Below, piece by piece: positions 1 to 9,251 of a DNA stretch of 64,000 nucleotides (positions are counted from its first letter, which is position 1; each line of letters opens with the position of its first letter). The DNA lies in contig NC_014248.1 in NCBI RefSeq assembly GCF_000196515.1, positions 2,721,001 through 2,785,000 of the forward strand, written 5' to 3'. Both the position numbers and the translations under genes were made by a program. The stretch comes from 'Nostoc azollae' 0708. GTDB lineage: Bacteria > Cyanobacteriota > Cyanobacteriia > Cyanobacteriales > Nostocaceae. Below the pieces are notes generated by a model. It did not search any database. It was not told the origin of the DNA and saw only the letters and a program-made list of their open reading frames with translations.

Positions 1-2
1 GA

Positions 3-1112
3 GAATGGTTCACTATTTATTCTGGATTGAGTGTGGAAAAAATTATTCCACAAATTTTGCCCCAAGTGCGACAAAGTGATTTAAAAGAGGTACAATTAAA
101 AGTACCCAATTCCCAATCCCCAGTTCCCAGTAGAGACGTTGCTTGCAGCGTCTCTACTCCCCTATCTACATTAGTGATAGGTTTACCGGATAGGTGCCAT
201 CGTAACCGTCCTGACTGGGTGAAAGTAGCGATTAATGGCAGAATTATCAAATCGCCGGAATTAGAACAAACAATTTTCTCAGCATTTCATAGAACATTAC
301 CACGCGATCGCTATCCCGTGTGTTTTTTGCATCTTACAGTTTCTCCCGACCAAATCAACTGGAATCGTCACCCCGCCAAAACCGAAATATATCTTAATGG
401 CTTGAGTTATTGGCAAGAACAAATAACTCAAGCCATTAACCAAGCCTTACTTATTTCTGAAGCCAATATCAAAGAATCAGTCTACACAACCAGAGTTAGT
501 AAATTACTGCAAGTAGCAGAAGCAAAAGGCAGTTATAACTTTAATTATAAAAGTACAGATAGCAACACTAAAAATTTATTACAAGCTGTCGCCCAAGTTA
601 GTAATACTTATATTGTAGCTGAACATTCAGGGGGAATGTGGTTAGTAGAACAACACATAGCCCATGAGCGAGTTTTGTATGAGCAATTATGTGATAATTG
701 GCAAATTGTACCGATTGAAAGTCCAATCATTCTTTATCAATTATCTTCAGCCCAAGTCACTCAATTGCAAAGTCTAGGTTTAGATATTGAACCATTTGGA
801 GAAAAACTTTGGGCAGTACGCAATATTCCCGCAATGTTGCAACACCGAGAAGATAGCTGCGAAGCACTTTTAGAATTAAGTTGGGGAGGAGACTTACAAA
901 CAGCCCAGGTTGCTGTTGCTTGTCGAACTGCTATTCGTAATGGTACACCAATGAACTTACCAGAAATGCAGCAATTATTAAATGATTGGCAACGCACACG
1001 CAACCCCCGCACCTGTCCACATGGTAGACCGATTTATTTATCCTTAGAAGAATCAGCTTTATCTCGTTTTTTCCGTCGCCATTGGGTGATTGGGAAAAGT
1101 CATGGAATTTAA
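3..1112 (+). CDS. mutL: DNA mismatch repair protein MutL, 3' part
   Basis: The gene enters from the left edge: its frame is open to base 3, so the N-terminal ATPase half is outside the window. The visible part starts in the transducer domain (NRHPAKTE, about residue 125 from base 3) and ends with the C-terminal endonuclease domain. That domain shows the nuclease metal motif QHIAHERVLYE, the ACRTAIRNG block and CPHGRP, so this is the endonuclease type of MutL that nicks the daughter strand, typical of bacteria without MutH. A repeat-derived insert of about 20 residues sits in frame in a loop of the transducer domain. Identification is firm; the true start cannot be seen. Confidence 0.95.
   Translation, partial: EWFTIYSGLSVEKIIPQILPQVRQSDLKEVQLKVPNSQSPVPSRDVACSVSTPLSTLVIGLPDRCHRNRPDWVKVAINGRIIKSPELEQTIFSAFHRTLPRDRYPVCFLHLTVSPDQINWNRHPAKTEIYLNGLSYWQEQITQAINQALLISEANIKESVYTTRVSKLLQVAEAKGSYNFNYKSTDSNTKNLLQAVAQVSNTYIVAEHSGGMWLVEQHIAHERVLYEQLCDNWQIVPIESPIILYQLSSAQVTQLQSLGLDIEPFGEKLWAVRNIPAMLQHREDSCEALLELSWGGDLQTAQVAVACRTAIRNGTPMNLPEMQQLLNDWQRTRNPRTCPHGRPIYLSLEESALSRFFRRHWVIGKSHGI
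105..156. repeat. Palindromic repeat inserted in frame in mutL
   Basis: A CCCAATTCCCAATCCCC-type simple repeat is followed by a near-perfect palindrome, bases 131-156 (TAGAGACG...CGTCTCTA). It is translated as part of MutL without breaking the frame. The type resembles small dispersed palindromes of Nostocales genomes. Confidence 0.6.
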
Positions 1113-1197
1113 ATAATTAAAAATTAAAAATTAAGGGAAAAAGTTCTTTCCCCTTTTCCCCTTAAGCGATAACTATTGAGGTCTAATGTTGTTCTTT

Positions 1198-1671
1198 TCA
1201 GTGATGTTTACAACTACCATCACCATGATGATGGTGTTCGTGATTTTTTCCATGAGCGCAGCCTTGAAGGTCTAGCTGCATTAGGTTTTCACTCATTTCT
1301 TTAAAAGAGTCATCAACAGCTTTTAAGCCTATCCATGCGTCAATTTTCTCGACATCAAAGCCTATTTCCCGTCTTTCTCCTACTTCTAGCAAAGGACGAC
1401 GAATTAATAGGGGATCCCTGAGCATCATGACTAAAGCCGTATCAGCGTCCATGTTCTCAGGGTTCACCTCTCCAGATTTTATCCGAGGTGCGGCTTTGTT
1501 GAACCATTCGAGGACGGGGCGATCACCAAAAAATGACCGCAATCTTTCTACAGTCCAAGGTTCTGTTAATAAGCTATATGCAATAACTTCATGGCCGGCC
1601 GCTGTGAGTAATACTTTTTGTCTGGTATTGTTTTTACAGCCTGGTTTTTCATAGAAAATTACTCTGGCCAT
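1198..1671 (-). CDS. ArsC/Spx-like nitrogenase-associated protein
   Basis: This 157-residue thioredoxin-fold protein of the ArsC/Spx family begins MARVIFYEKPGC, with a single N-terminal Cys in the arsenate-reductase position. The body matches the 'nitrogenase-associated protein' subgroup linked to nif genes. The C-terminal tail is a metal-binding-type cluster (CAHGKNHEHHHHGDGSCKHH). The start at 1671 is preferred over an ATG 30 bases upstream because AGGAG precedes it at good spacing. It is the last gene of the leftward nif/heterocyst cluster. The biochemical function is not established for the family; a nif-related role is inferred from family and context. Confidence 0.8.
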   Translation of the reverse strand: MARVIFYEKPGCKNNTRQKVLLTAAGHEVIAYSLLTEPWTVERLRSFFGDRPVLEWFNKAAPRIKSGEVNPENMDADTALVMMLRDPLLIRRPLLEVGERREIGFDVEKIDAWIGLKAVDDSFKEMSENLMQLDLQGCAHGKNHEHHHHGDGSCKHH

Positions 1672-1857
1672 TGCTATTTCTCCTATAGAGTTATAGTTCA
1701 ATTTCTGGATAGGAAATAATTAACCGTAGATAAACACAGATAAACGCAGATGAAAGATTATGGGTTTGATTAATAGGTAAATATGCTGGATATTTTTACC
1801 TATTAATTCCTATGTATTGATCACAATAATCAGTTATTTCTGTTTTTGCTACTACAT

Positions 1858-2469
1858 TTAAAATTTCTTGGCAATATTGTTAATTACATCAAATTCAAAT
1901 CTTTCTTTCGGGTCAGTTTCTCCATAAATATTAAATGTAACTGTTGGTTCTTCCCCAACAGCTTGAACATGATGTATTGTTTCAGGGGCAAAACTGATTA
2001 AGTCTCCGGGATTTAAATCAATTTCTCCTACTTTTTCAAGTTTCTCTGGAAGTTCTAGTGTGGAATTACGTTGCCAGAGTGTGTTCTTTTCCTGACCTTT
2101 TAATATGGCAACTATTCCCCATGTTCCATGATTATGAATAGTAGAAGTCGTCCCTGGTGCAAATGAGACTGTTTGCACTGTTAAGGGAAATCCTAATTCA
2201 TCATATAACAATAACACCGAGATTCCTGATCTTGGATCAGGTTGTAAAAATTGACTTTGCACCCAATAGGAATTAATAATTAATCGTCTAACTAACATTC
2301 TCAGTTCAGGAAGATGAGTTGATTGATCCTCAACATCTTTGAGAACATCTTCTACTTCTGTGAGAAACCGATATAGACGATAATTATCACGTAATAAATC
2401 CCATTCTCTTGCTGATTTACAGACTTGATGCTGTCCATTTTCAGCAACAAACCAATCCTTACCTTGCAT
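1858..2469 (-). CDS. Cupin protein, cysteine dioxygenase-like
   Basis: A 203-residue cupin with the first metal-binding motif HNHGTWG near residue 117 and a second motif around PETIHHVQAVG (His near 167). Length and spacing resemble the cysteine dioxygenase type I superfamily, which oxidises thiols with Fe(II). It lies in the nif-associated cluster upstream of the ArsC-like gene and is read in the same direction. The substrate cannot be told from sequence; a role in sulfur supply for Fe-S clusters would be speculation. Confidence 0.75.
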   Translation of the reverse strand: MQGKDWFVAENGQHQVCKSAREWDLLRDNYRLYRFLTEVEDVLKDVEDQSTHLPELRMLVRRLIINSYWVQSQFLQPDPRSGISVLLLYDELGFPLTVQTVSFAPGTTSTIHNHGTWGIVAILKGQEKNTLWQRNSTLELPEKLEKVGEIDLNPGDLISFAPETIHHVQAVGEEPTVTFNIYGETDPKERFEFDVINNIAKKF

Positions 2470-2474
2470 ACTTT

Positions 2475-2645
2475 TTAAAGTACCGACTGTGAATAAACAG
2501 GTAAGAAAAGCATAGGAGGAGATTTTCGAGGCATTTTAGTTATAGGAGTCATAGGAGATTCAGGAGCAGGAGGTAAGAGAATATTATTAGTAGAAAGTGA
2601 GAAGGATTGATAAGAAGTTGGGTTGATAGAAAACCAATTGTTCAT
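2475..2645 (-). CDS. Small ORF, 56 residues, between cupin and TPR genes
   Basis: An ATG-started frame (MNNWFSINPTSYQ...) that ends 5 bases before the cupin start. It is rich in Pro and Ser, has no recognised domain and only a weak ribosome site. Tight spacing to the cupin gene suggests translational coupling, or an upstream-ORF role. I do not recognise it, and it could be chance. Confidence 0.4.
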   Translation of the reverse strand: MNNWFSINPTSYQSFSLSTNNILLPPAPESPMTPITKMPRKSPPMLFLPVYSQSVL

Positions 2646-2690
2646 GGTTAGTAATTAGTCAGTTGTTTTTCCTGTATACCCAATCCACAT

Positions 2691-3176
2691 TTAATCATCT
2701 TCTTCTGGTGGACGGGTCAAAATATCTAGAAGAATACCTGCACCAAAATTATTTTTATCATCAATACCTTTGATTCTGGCACTGATTTCTTTAGCTTGTT
2801 CTATTTTCCCTAATTTAGCTAATACCAAACCAGAAGCAGCATAAGCATTTAAGAAAAATCTGATTTGTGGTTCTTGGTGACGTTGAACTAAAATAGGTAG
2901 AAGTGCTTGCCAATTATCTGGTAGATTTTCCTCTTTTTTAATTTTAGCGGTTATTTTTTCTGCTGTTGTCAGTGCTAGAACATAATTATTTTTGTAGTAA
3001 AAATATCTATAAGCAGCAACTAAAACACCTGTGTTTTCTTCTGTTTTAGCTAAAGCCTGTTGTATATAACTGTCAGAAGCTTCTGTATTATCCCAAGTTT
3101 GTGTGGCTAATATCAATAGTTCTTTGACATCATTGGATACGTCAAACCATGACAATCTGTTTGTATCAATTTGCAT
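2691..3176 (-). CDS. Nif-cluster-associated TPR-like helical protein
   Basis: This 161-residue helical protein has two to three degenerate TPR-like repeats (for example residues 35-60 and 110-140) and an acidic C-terminus. It begins MQIDTNRLSWFDVSND. It resembles conserved hypothetical proteins found next to nif and cox2 genes in heterocystous cyanobacteria. There is no catalytic motif. It is probably co-transcribed with the small ORF, cupin and ArsC-like genes below it. Function unknown. Confidence 0.7.
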   Translation of the reverse strand: MQIDTNRLSWFDVSNDVKELLILATQTWDNTEASDSYIQQALAKTEENTGVLVAAYRYFYYKNNYVLALTTAEKITAKIKKEENLPDNWQALLPILVQRHQEPQIRFFLNAYAASGLVLAKLGKIEQAKEISARIKGIDDKNNFGAGILLDILTRPPEEDD

Positions 3177-3387
3177 AATAGGTAATCAATCCCATTTTCT
3201 CTGGAATATTTAGGATTCTTCCTATCTATTATTGAATAATTTAAATCGTAGTCATGTCAATGAATTTAATTATTTCTTATGGTAGTTCCTTTTAAAAGGA
3301 GAGATACTCAGTGTAATTTTAACGGAGGAGCAACTATAATTTTGAGTTGTGTTAATCTAAATATAGACCAGAGGAGAGCCAAAAATT

Positions 3388-3456
3388 ATGATGAATGGAT
3401 TAATAAATATATTAATAGCCCTTTTATTTAAAAAAGCTTTTAATTCTGTTTCTTAA
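3388..3456 (+). CDS. Possible 22-residue hydrophobic peptide
   Basis: The frame MMNGLINILIALLFKKAFNS.. follows a GAGGAGAG ribosome site at about 10 bases. It would make a single short membrane helix with a basic tail. It sits in the 350-base gap 3177-3528, which holds nothing else I can name. Unrecognised. Confidence 0.25.
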   Translation: MMNGLINILIALLFKKAFNSVS

Positions 3457-3528
3457 TTCACTGAAATAATTTTCATGATCTTCTAGTATCCACTCTGTAA
3501 TCTCATAGGAGTGTTGAGGTTTTAAAAA

Positions 3529-3786
3529 TTATATTTGATACTCTTGAAACAAATCTTCTAAGATATGGGAAGCATGATTTTTTTGATAAATCCATTCCTC
3601 ATCATGATATTTTTCTGGTTTAACCTCATTCGATAAATAATTCCTGTTTGTGAAATCTTCCTCCAGCCATTGGTTTATATGCTTTTGTTCTAATTTATCT
3701 TCTTCTGCAAGAATCCTTGCATTTTGTAATTCTTTATTAATTACATATGTTATTGCGTTGGGATACAATATATAATTCTCGTACAT
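3529..3786 (-). CDS. Hypothetical protein, 85 residues
   Basis: A short acidic protein (MYENYILYPNAITYVINKEL...) with no recognised motif. It lies 41 bases downstream of the broken OLD-type ATPase and in the same direction, so it may be that gene's former operon partner or part of its decayed 3' end. AT-rich like its surroundings. It may not be expressed. Confidence 0.4.
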   Translation of the reverse strand: MYENYILYPNAITYVINKELQNARILAEEDKLEQKHINQWLEEDFTNRNYLSNEVKPEKYHDEEWIYQKNHASHILEDLFQEYQI

Positions 3787-3827
3787 AGTTAGTTTTACCC
3801 AAGTAATTAAATTCTTACTTATTTTTT

Positions 3828-4440
3828 CTAAATTTTAACATTGTTTATCTGTTTTACCTTCCTATCAAATACGAAACCAATTGTTGGTGGAACTAAACTG
3901 TCTTGATTACTAACTTTTTGATAAAGCCAAAAGAAAGTCTCAGCTAATTTAGAATTGTTCCTATCTAATAATGCACCTGTGGAATGAACACGCAAAATTC
4001 TAGTTGCTCTGAGCTTTTCTTTTGCAATTTTTTTCAAAATTAAAGGAAAACATTCTTCTTCAGTTGCACCTTCTACCCAAAGAATACGATTAGCACCAAA
4101 AATATCTGATAATTGAACTCCAATTTCATTTATAAGGCTATACATATCATGTGCCTTTTTTGAGTCACTTACAGATATAAATGTTTTATATTCTGCTTCA
4201 TCATATTTAATTTGTACGATAGTAGAAGGTTCAGCAGCACCAATAATTGCTGGTGAGTGAGTTGTAACAAAATATTGATTGATGCTGAGGAAACACCTTG
4301 ATAATTTCTATTAAATCTTATGTCGCTCCTGGATGTAAAAACGACTGAGGTTCATCAATAATAATCGCTCTAGAATCTTGTGAAGTAACAACAATATATA
4401 AAATGGCTATAACTTGGCTAATTCCAGTTCCACATAATTC
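3828..4440 (-). pseudogene. OLD-family ATPase/TOPRIM nuclease remnant
   Basis: Read leftward, the remnant shows the Walker B block IIIDEPQSFLHPG (about 4350-4315), the H-loop block VTTHSPAIIGAAEPS (about 4265-4220) and the start of a TOPRIM domain (RILWVEGATEEECFPLIL, about 4090-4040). This is the order of OLD-family overcoming-lysogenization-like nucleases, often linked to phage defence. The Walker A half is absent. An in-frame TAA follows HPGAT near 4320, and a 4-base duplication (TCAA) near 4285 shifts the frame. The 105-residue piece 3828-4145 is still open but lacks the rest of TOPRIM. Non-functional. Confidence 0.8.
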
Positions 4441-4442
4441 TA

Positions 4443-4646
4443 AACAAAGGACAAGCTCTACAGATTTTACAGAAAAAACAACGAGAATATGAAGAATGGG
4501 TAGAGGATGTTAGAGTTAAGCTTAATAAAGCAGGAGCAGAATTAGAAAGAGGAGAAGGAGTTCCTTTAGAAACAGTTGTGGAACAGATACAGGCAAAGTT
4601 TCGTCATGCTCGTGAGATTGTTTACTCAAAATCAACACCGCGATAA
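4443..4646 (+). pseudogene. ParD-like antitoxin remnant
   Basis: An open frame without a start codon: ...LQILQKKQREYEEW...ELERGEGVPLETVVEQI. It matches the C-terminal half of ParD/CC2985-type antitoxins. The N-terminal ribbon-helix-helix and the partner toxin are missing. It abuts the broken OLD ATPase on one side and overlaps the 3' end of the broken Uma2 gene on the other, which marks a recombination junction. Confidence 0.55.
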
Positions 4647-5194
4647 ATTTCTGATGTTGGTAATTTAACTCCAATTAACTCCAAGAAAATATATTCTTCT
4701 AAATTATTAAAATCACTTAATAACCAAGCTTGCGATTGCTTACTATATTTTTCTATAAAAATTTCATCTTGTTCAAGTAATAAGTATTCACAACAACTGC
4801 TAATTGAACGATACATAATAAACTTGCTTATGCCGTAATAATATGCTTTTGAAGGAGATAATACTTCCACAATTTAAATATAATTTAACACTTCATCGGT
4901 GCGATTTTTATTTAGTTGCGGTTCACCTTTAAAAACCATTATATCTGGATATAATCCACGTTTATATTCAGGAATCCATAGCCGCAAATCGCTATTAATT
5001 GCCTCAAAGTTGCTATTACCCAGGAGAAATTTTAGAAATGAAAAAATATTACCACCTATACTGGTATAGTTGAGTGAGCATCCAGTCATTAGTACGATTT
5101 CTCCATCATGATATTCATTGCGCCCTTCAGCTTTTTCTTCAATGGCGCGATATTCATCTAAACTATAACAACGCTCAACAGTGCTAATCATCAT
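4622..5194 (-). pseudogene. Uma2-family nuclease, one nonsense codon
   Basis: A Uma2 (DUF820) gene of the PD-(D/E)XK fold. Its N-terminal part (YSLDEYRAIEEKAEGRNEYHDGEIV...PDIMVFKGEP) and C-terminal part (IVEVLSPS...FIMYRSISSCCEYLLLEQ) lie in the same frame. They are separated only by a TAA at 4874-4876, where the family usually has Pro-(Ile/Leu)-Leu before IVEVLSPS. The family is expanded in cyanobacteria with no settled role. One base change separates it from an open gene, so decay is recent. Confidence 0.8.
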
Positions 5195-5398
5195 GCTGTA
5201 ACAGACTACATTGAAGTCATCATGATTATAGCAAAATTGCGGCTATTGCTGATGTGAATTACTAAAATTCTCAGTGAATTACATTTAATTTTATTTCCTG
5301 ATCCAGACGCAAAAGCGCAGAGAGAAATTACTTTAATAAGGTTTTTTACCAGAAGCAAGGGTGAGTAATTCGTCATTGGGAATTACTCATTACCCATT

Positions 5399-5995
5399 TT
5401 AAAATGCGTTGAGAATGTAAACCAAAGTGAATAGAACAATCCAGATTATATCAACGAAGTGCCAGTAAATTTCTGCCATTTCGATGCCTGTATGTTTGGT
5501 AGCAGAATAATGACCATGACGCAAAGAACGCCATAACACACCCAAAATTAACAACAGTCCGATAAAGACGTGCAACCCGTGGAAACCCGTCATCAAATAA
5601 AAGCAATTAGCGAAAACATTGGTGGTTAGACTATAACCCAAGTTCATATATTCATAAACCTGACCGGCTAGGAATACAGCACCCATAACTGCGGTGATAA
5701 AATACCAAAACCGCATCCAACTAACGCTATTTTTTTTAATTGCCATATCACCGAAGTGAATGACAAAACTGCTAGAAACAAGAATGATAGTGTTAATTGT
5801 GGGTACAAATAATTCTACTTCTGTTCCTTCTGGTGGCCAAACTGCCGTAGTACCTTTAAAAAACAAATAGGTGGCGAAAAATCCACCAAACATCAAAGAT
5901 TCAGAAACCAAAAAAGTTAACAGTCCCCAAACTCTTAAATCTGGATGTGCTTCCTGTCCACCTTCGTGATGTTCACTAGTTGTAATTGCAGTCAT
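5399..5995 (-). CDS. coxC: Cytochrome c oxidase subunit III
   Basis: A 198-residue membrane protein with five predicted helices, the short bacterial subunit III form. Conserved blocks include LTFLVSESLMFGGFFATYLFF near the N-terminus and TGFHGLHVFIGLLLI, with WHFVDIIWI at the C-terminus. Subunit III stabilises the catalytic core and its proton uptake. It is the last gene of the leftward coxB-coxA-coxC operon. The order and the neighbouring fdxB/cnfR match the second, heterocyst-expressed cox operon of Nostoc/Anabaena. Confidence 0.95.
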   Translation of the reverse strand: MTAITTSEHHEGGQEAHPDLRVWGLLTFLVSESLMFGGFFATYLFFKGTTAVWPPEGTEVELFVPTINTIILVSSSFVIHFGDMAIKKNSVSWMRFWYFITAVMGAVFLAGQVYEYMNLGYSLTTNVFANCFYLMTGFHGLHVFIGLLLILGVLWRSLRHGHYSATKHTGIEMAEIYWHFVDIIWIVLFTLVYILNAF

Positions 5996-6019
5996 TTCAT
6001 TTACCTACCTACTAATAAA

Positions 6020-6147
6020 TGTAGGTTGGGTTGAAGTAAGGAAACCCAACGTTTTCGGACTTAAGGAAACTCAACATTTTCGGACGGAAGAAAACCCCCC
6101 AAAATGTTGGGTTGGTTGGGTTAAGCGACAGCGCAACCCAACCTACA
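6020..6147. repeat. Inverted repeat between coxA and coxC
   Basis: The 163-base coxA-coxC gap is filled by a repeat flanked by GTAGGTTGGGTT and AACCCAACCTAC. Internal copies of AACCCAACGTTTTCGG, AACTCAACATTTTCGG and AAAATGTTGGGTT sit between them. It can fold into a long hairpin in the operon mRNA. This is a common dispersed cyanobacterial repeat. Confidence 0.75.
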
Positions 6148-6158
6148 ATTTCTGCGTT

Positions 6159-7805
6159 TTAACTTACAGCTTCTGTCACTGAAGAAGATTCATCATGAAT
6201 CTGACCATAGTCATAGGGTCCATGAGTGACAACGGGTAATACTTCCCAGTTTTCAAGAATTGGAGGGGAACTAGTTGTCCATTCCAAAGTTAAACTTTCC
6301 CAAGGATTATCACCTGCGAACTCGCCGTTTCTCCAACTGTTAATAGCGTTGTAAGCGAAGGGAATTACTGAAATACCTAAAATGAATGCCCCAATGGTGC
6401 AAAGCTGGTTTAAGCTGATAAATTGGGGATCATACATGGCAACTCGGCGAGGCATTCCTTGTAAACCCAATTCGTGCATGGGTAGGAATGTTAAGTTGGT
6501 ACCAATTAAAGTGAGAACAAAGTGAACTCTTCCCCAGGTTTCATTCATCATTCTGCCGGTCATTTTGGGGAACCAATGATAGATACCTGCGTAAATACCA
6601 AAAACGGAACCGCCAAATAAAACGTAGTGGAAATGTGCGACTACATAATATGTGTCGTGGACGTGAACGTCAAAGGGTACTGTTCCCATTGTTACGCCGC
6701 TTAAACCACCAATGACGAACATGGATAATAAGCCGATCGCAAATAACATGGCGCTGGTAAAACGGATTTTTCCACCCCAGAGGGTTGCAACCCAACCGAA
6801 GATTTTTACACCTGTGGGAACCCCAACTATGAGGGTAGAAATGGTGAAGAACATCCGCATCCAACCGGGTGTTCCACTCGTGAACATATGGTGTACCCAG
6901 ACGAATAAACCGACGACGCAAATGGCGACACTGGAATAGGCGATCGCTTTATAACCGAAAATAGGTTTCCGTGCATGGGTGGGAATAACTTCTGACATAA
7001 TTCCGAAAATCGGCAGAATCATTAAATAAACTGCTGGATGGGAATAAAACCAGAATAAATGTTGGTAAATAACGACGTTACCACCTGCATCTGGTTTGAA
7101 GAAGGAAGTCCCAAAGTTAATATCAAATAACAGCAGAATTAAACCTGCTGCTAATACTGGTGTAGATAAAAGTGCGAGTATGGAAGTTGCTAAAATTGCC
7201 CAGCAAAATAAGGGGACTTGATCCCATTTCATGCTAGGAACTTTCATCATCAAAATGGTGATGACAAAGTTTAATGAACCCAAAATTGAGGAAGTTCCTA
7301 CTAATACAATCGCCAAAATCCACATTGTTTGCGCGATTGGTGCTGTGACTAAGCTTAAAGGTGGGTAAGCTGTCCAACCAGATTGAGAACCACCAAAAAT
7401 GAAACTTAGTAACAGTAATAATCCTGCGGGTGGATTTAACCAAAAGGCGATCGCATTTAATTTGGGAAACGCCATATCTCTAGCACCCAGCATCAAGGGA
7501 ACTAGATAATTACCAAATCCCCCAATTGCACTGGGAACAATCCATAGGAAAATCATGATTGTCCCATGATTGGTCATGAAAGCGTTGTACAGATTTGGAT
7601 CAATGAAGTCTGCTTCTGGTGTTGCTAACTCGGTGCGGATAGCGATCGCCATCAACCCACCAATCAAATAAAATGCAAAGGCCGTCACCAAATATTGAAT
7701 CCCAATTACTTTGTGATCAATATTAAAGGTGAAATAGTCCTTCAATTTCCACGCCTTATGATCTGAGATGTGTGGCGTATTTAGTGGAACTTCTAACTGT
7801 GTCAT
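6159..7805 (-). CDS. coxA: Cytochrome c oxidase subunit I
   Basis: Catalytic subunit of the aa3-type oxidase, 548 residues and twelve helices. The low-spin haem ligand lies in MTNHGTIMIF, the CuB/Tyr site in FYSHPAVY, the CuB pair in VHHMFTSG, and the haem a3/a ligands in HDTYYVVAHFHYVL. The YSHPAV form lacks the usual D-channel Glu (HPEVY), as in A2-type haem-copper oxidases. It starts 41 bases after coxB. In heterocysts this enzyme removes O2 and supplies energy for nitrogenase (known for the family; inferred here). Confidence 0.96.
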   Translation of the reverse strand: MTQLEVPLNTPHISDHKAWKLKDYFTFNIDHKVIGIQYLVTAFAFYLIGGLMAIAIRTELATPEADFIDPNLYNAFMTNHGTIMIFLWIVPSAIGGFGNYLVPLMLGARDMAFPKLNAIAFWLNPPAGLLLLLSFIFGGSQSGWTAYPPLSLVTAPIAQTMWILAIVLVGTSSILGSLNFVITILMMKVPSMKWDQVPLFCWAILATSILALLSTPVLAAGLILLLFDINFGTSFFKPDAGGNVVIYQHLFWFYSHPAVYLMILPIFGIMSEVIPTHARKPIFGYKAIAYSSVAICVVGLFVWVHHMFTSGTPGWMRMFFTISTLIVGVPTGVKIFGWVATLWGGKIRFTSAMLFAIGLLSMFVIGGLSGVTMGTVPFDVHVHDTYYVVAHFHYVLFGGSVFGIYAGIYHWFPKMTGRMMNETWGRVHFVLTLIGTNLTFLPMHELGLQGMPRRVAMYDPQFISLNQLCTIGAFILGISVIPFAYNAINSWRNGEFAGDNPWESLTLEWTTSSPPILENWEVLPVVTHGPYDYGQIHDESSSVTEAVS

Positions 7806-7846
7806 AAGCTATTTTGCGAATTTGTTCAGTAGTCAACTGAACACTG

Positions 7847-8812
7847 CTATTTTTCAATTTGAGATAGAGTTGCTGCACCTACTCCCATATCATTAATGTA
7901 TGGAGTAAGAAATTCAGATGTGGATAAATCAGCGGGATTAACAGCTACAACTTGAGGTTTTCCCTGCTGTTGTGCTAACTGATTCTCTGTTAACCAACTA
8001 TCAAAATCTCCTTGGGTGTGGACAATAACTTGTGATCGCATAGAACCGTGATAGCCACCACACAATTCTGCACAAACTACTGGATATGTACCTGGTTTTG
8101 TAGCCACGAATCTCAGTTCGGTCGGTACACCGGGAATTGCATCTTGTTTCAAGCGAAATTGGGGAACCCAGAAGGAATGAATTACATCATCTGCTGATAA
8201 ATTCAGTTGCACATCAGCACCAACAGGAACGTGCAGTTCTCCAGCAGAAATACCAGTTTGAGGATAGTTAAATAACCACGCAAACTGAATCCCTTTGACA
8301 TCAACTACCAAATCTGCTGGTTTACCTTGAGTTTGGGGACTTCGACCAATACCAATATTGGGAGTAACTAAAGATTGAGAACCATCACTCATACTAGCAG
8401 CTATCGCCGTACCAGAAACATGAGCAACATGGCCATGAGGATGACTACCCGGTTCTAATCCTCCCATTTGGTTATAAATATTTACGCTGTAAATACCTAA
8501 AACAACCACAATGACAGTTGGTACTGCTGTCCAAAAAATCTCTAAGGCTAAGTTACCTTTTATGGGCGTACCATCACTATTGTCACCTGGACGGCGACGA
8601 TACATAAACAAGAAAATTAAAATCGTTCCTTCTACTACTAAAAATAGAGCGATCGCAATGGTAAACATGATATTAAAAAATCCGTCTACCAAAGGCGCTT
8701 GTTGCGATGCTTGTACTGGAAGTAGATGATGATTTTGACCAATCCAGATGCTAATAGGGGAAATTATCATCCCAGCTAAAAGCGTCCACAACGATACAGG
8801 AACTTTTTGCAT
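7847..8812 (-). CDS. coxB: Cytochrome c oxidase subunit II
   Basis: A 321-residue subunit with an N-terminal membrane segment (about 8-28), two further helices (about 45-70 and 88-108) and a C-terminal cupredoxin domain carrying the CuA site CAELCGGYHGSM and the upstream His in HSFWVPQF. CuA accepts electrons from plastocyanin or cytochrome c6. A His/Gly-rich loop (residues 120-160) separates helix 2 from the cupredoxin fold, as in cyanobacterial orthologues. First gene of the cox operon; the promoter must lie in the 439-base stretch upstream, between coxB and the MITE behind fdxB. Confidence 0.96.
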   Translation of the reverse strand: MQKVPVSLWTLLAGMIISPISIWIGQNHHLLPVQASQQAPLVDGFFNIMFTIAIALFLVVEGTILIFLFMYRRRPGDNSDGTPIKGNLALEIFWTAVPTVIVVVLGIYSVNIYNQMGGLEPGSHPHGHVAHVSGTAIAASMSDGSQSLVTPNIGIGRSPQTQGKPADLVVDVKGIQFAWLFNYPQTGISAGELHVPVGADVQLNLSADDVIHSFWVPQFRLKQDAIPGVPTELRFVATKPGTYPVVCAELCGGYHGSMRSQVIVHTQGDFDSWLTENQLAQQQGKPQVVAVNPADLSTSEFLTPYINDMGVGAATLSQIEK

Positions 8813-9251
8813 ACTACCTGCTCTCTATCAGTTATCAGTTATCAGTGACTAGTTATCAATCTGTTAATTTTTCACTGATTTAGTGCATCGCATCCTGCTG
8901 TTGATATTTACCCCTAGCCAAATAATATATTCATGGCTAATAGGTTGAACAATTTCAGAGGTATTTTTGATTTTCACTTATTAACGTTCTAACTTGCACC
9001 TTACCGAAAATGGGTAAAACTTCCAGATTTTTTCATAACCTTCCCTCTAAAAATGTTCCCATTCCCAACTTTTTTAAGAAATGATTAATCTTGTAACCTA
9101 TTTCTGTTTAAGAATAACAATTTATGATTTATATTTTTGTTTAGCCTGAACTTTTATCCACTTATAATAAGAATGAAGTATTCCCCTCTAATTACCTTCT
9201 TTAGGGTATTTACGGAATTAAACAATGTAGCTAATTCCCAAAAATCTTAGT
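8813..9251. other. Gene-free leader region of the cox operon
   Basis: There is no gene here. It holds a short tandem repeat (TCAGTTATCAGTTATCAGTGA, about 8828-8857) just upstream of coxB, then AT-rich DNA up to the MITE. I found no GTA-N8-TAC NtcA site. Confidence 0.6.

Noticed and set aside
6670-7443. Open frames on both strands within coxA
   Set aside because: They lie inside a clearly conserved coxA gene and have no family similarity; shadows of coxA codon use.
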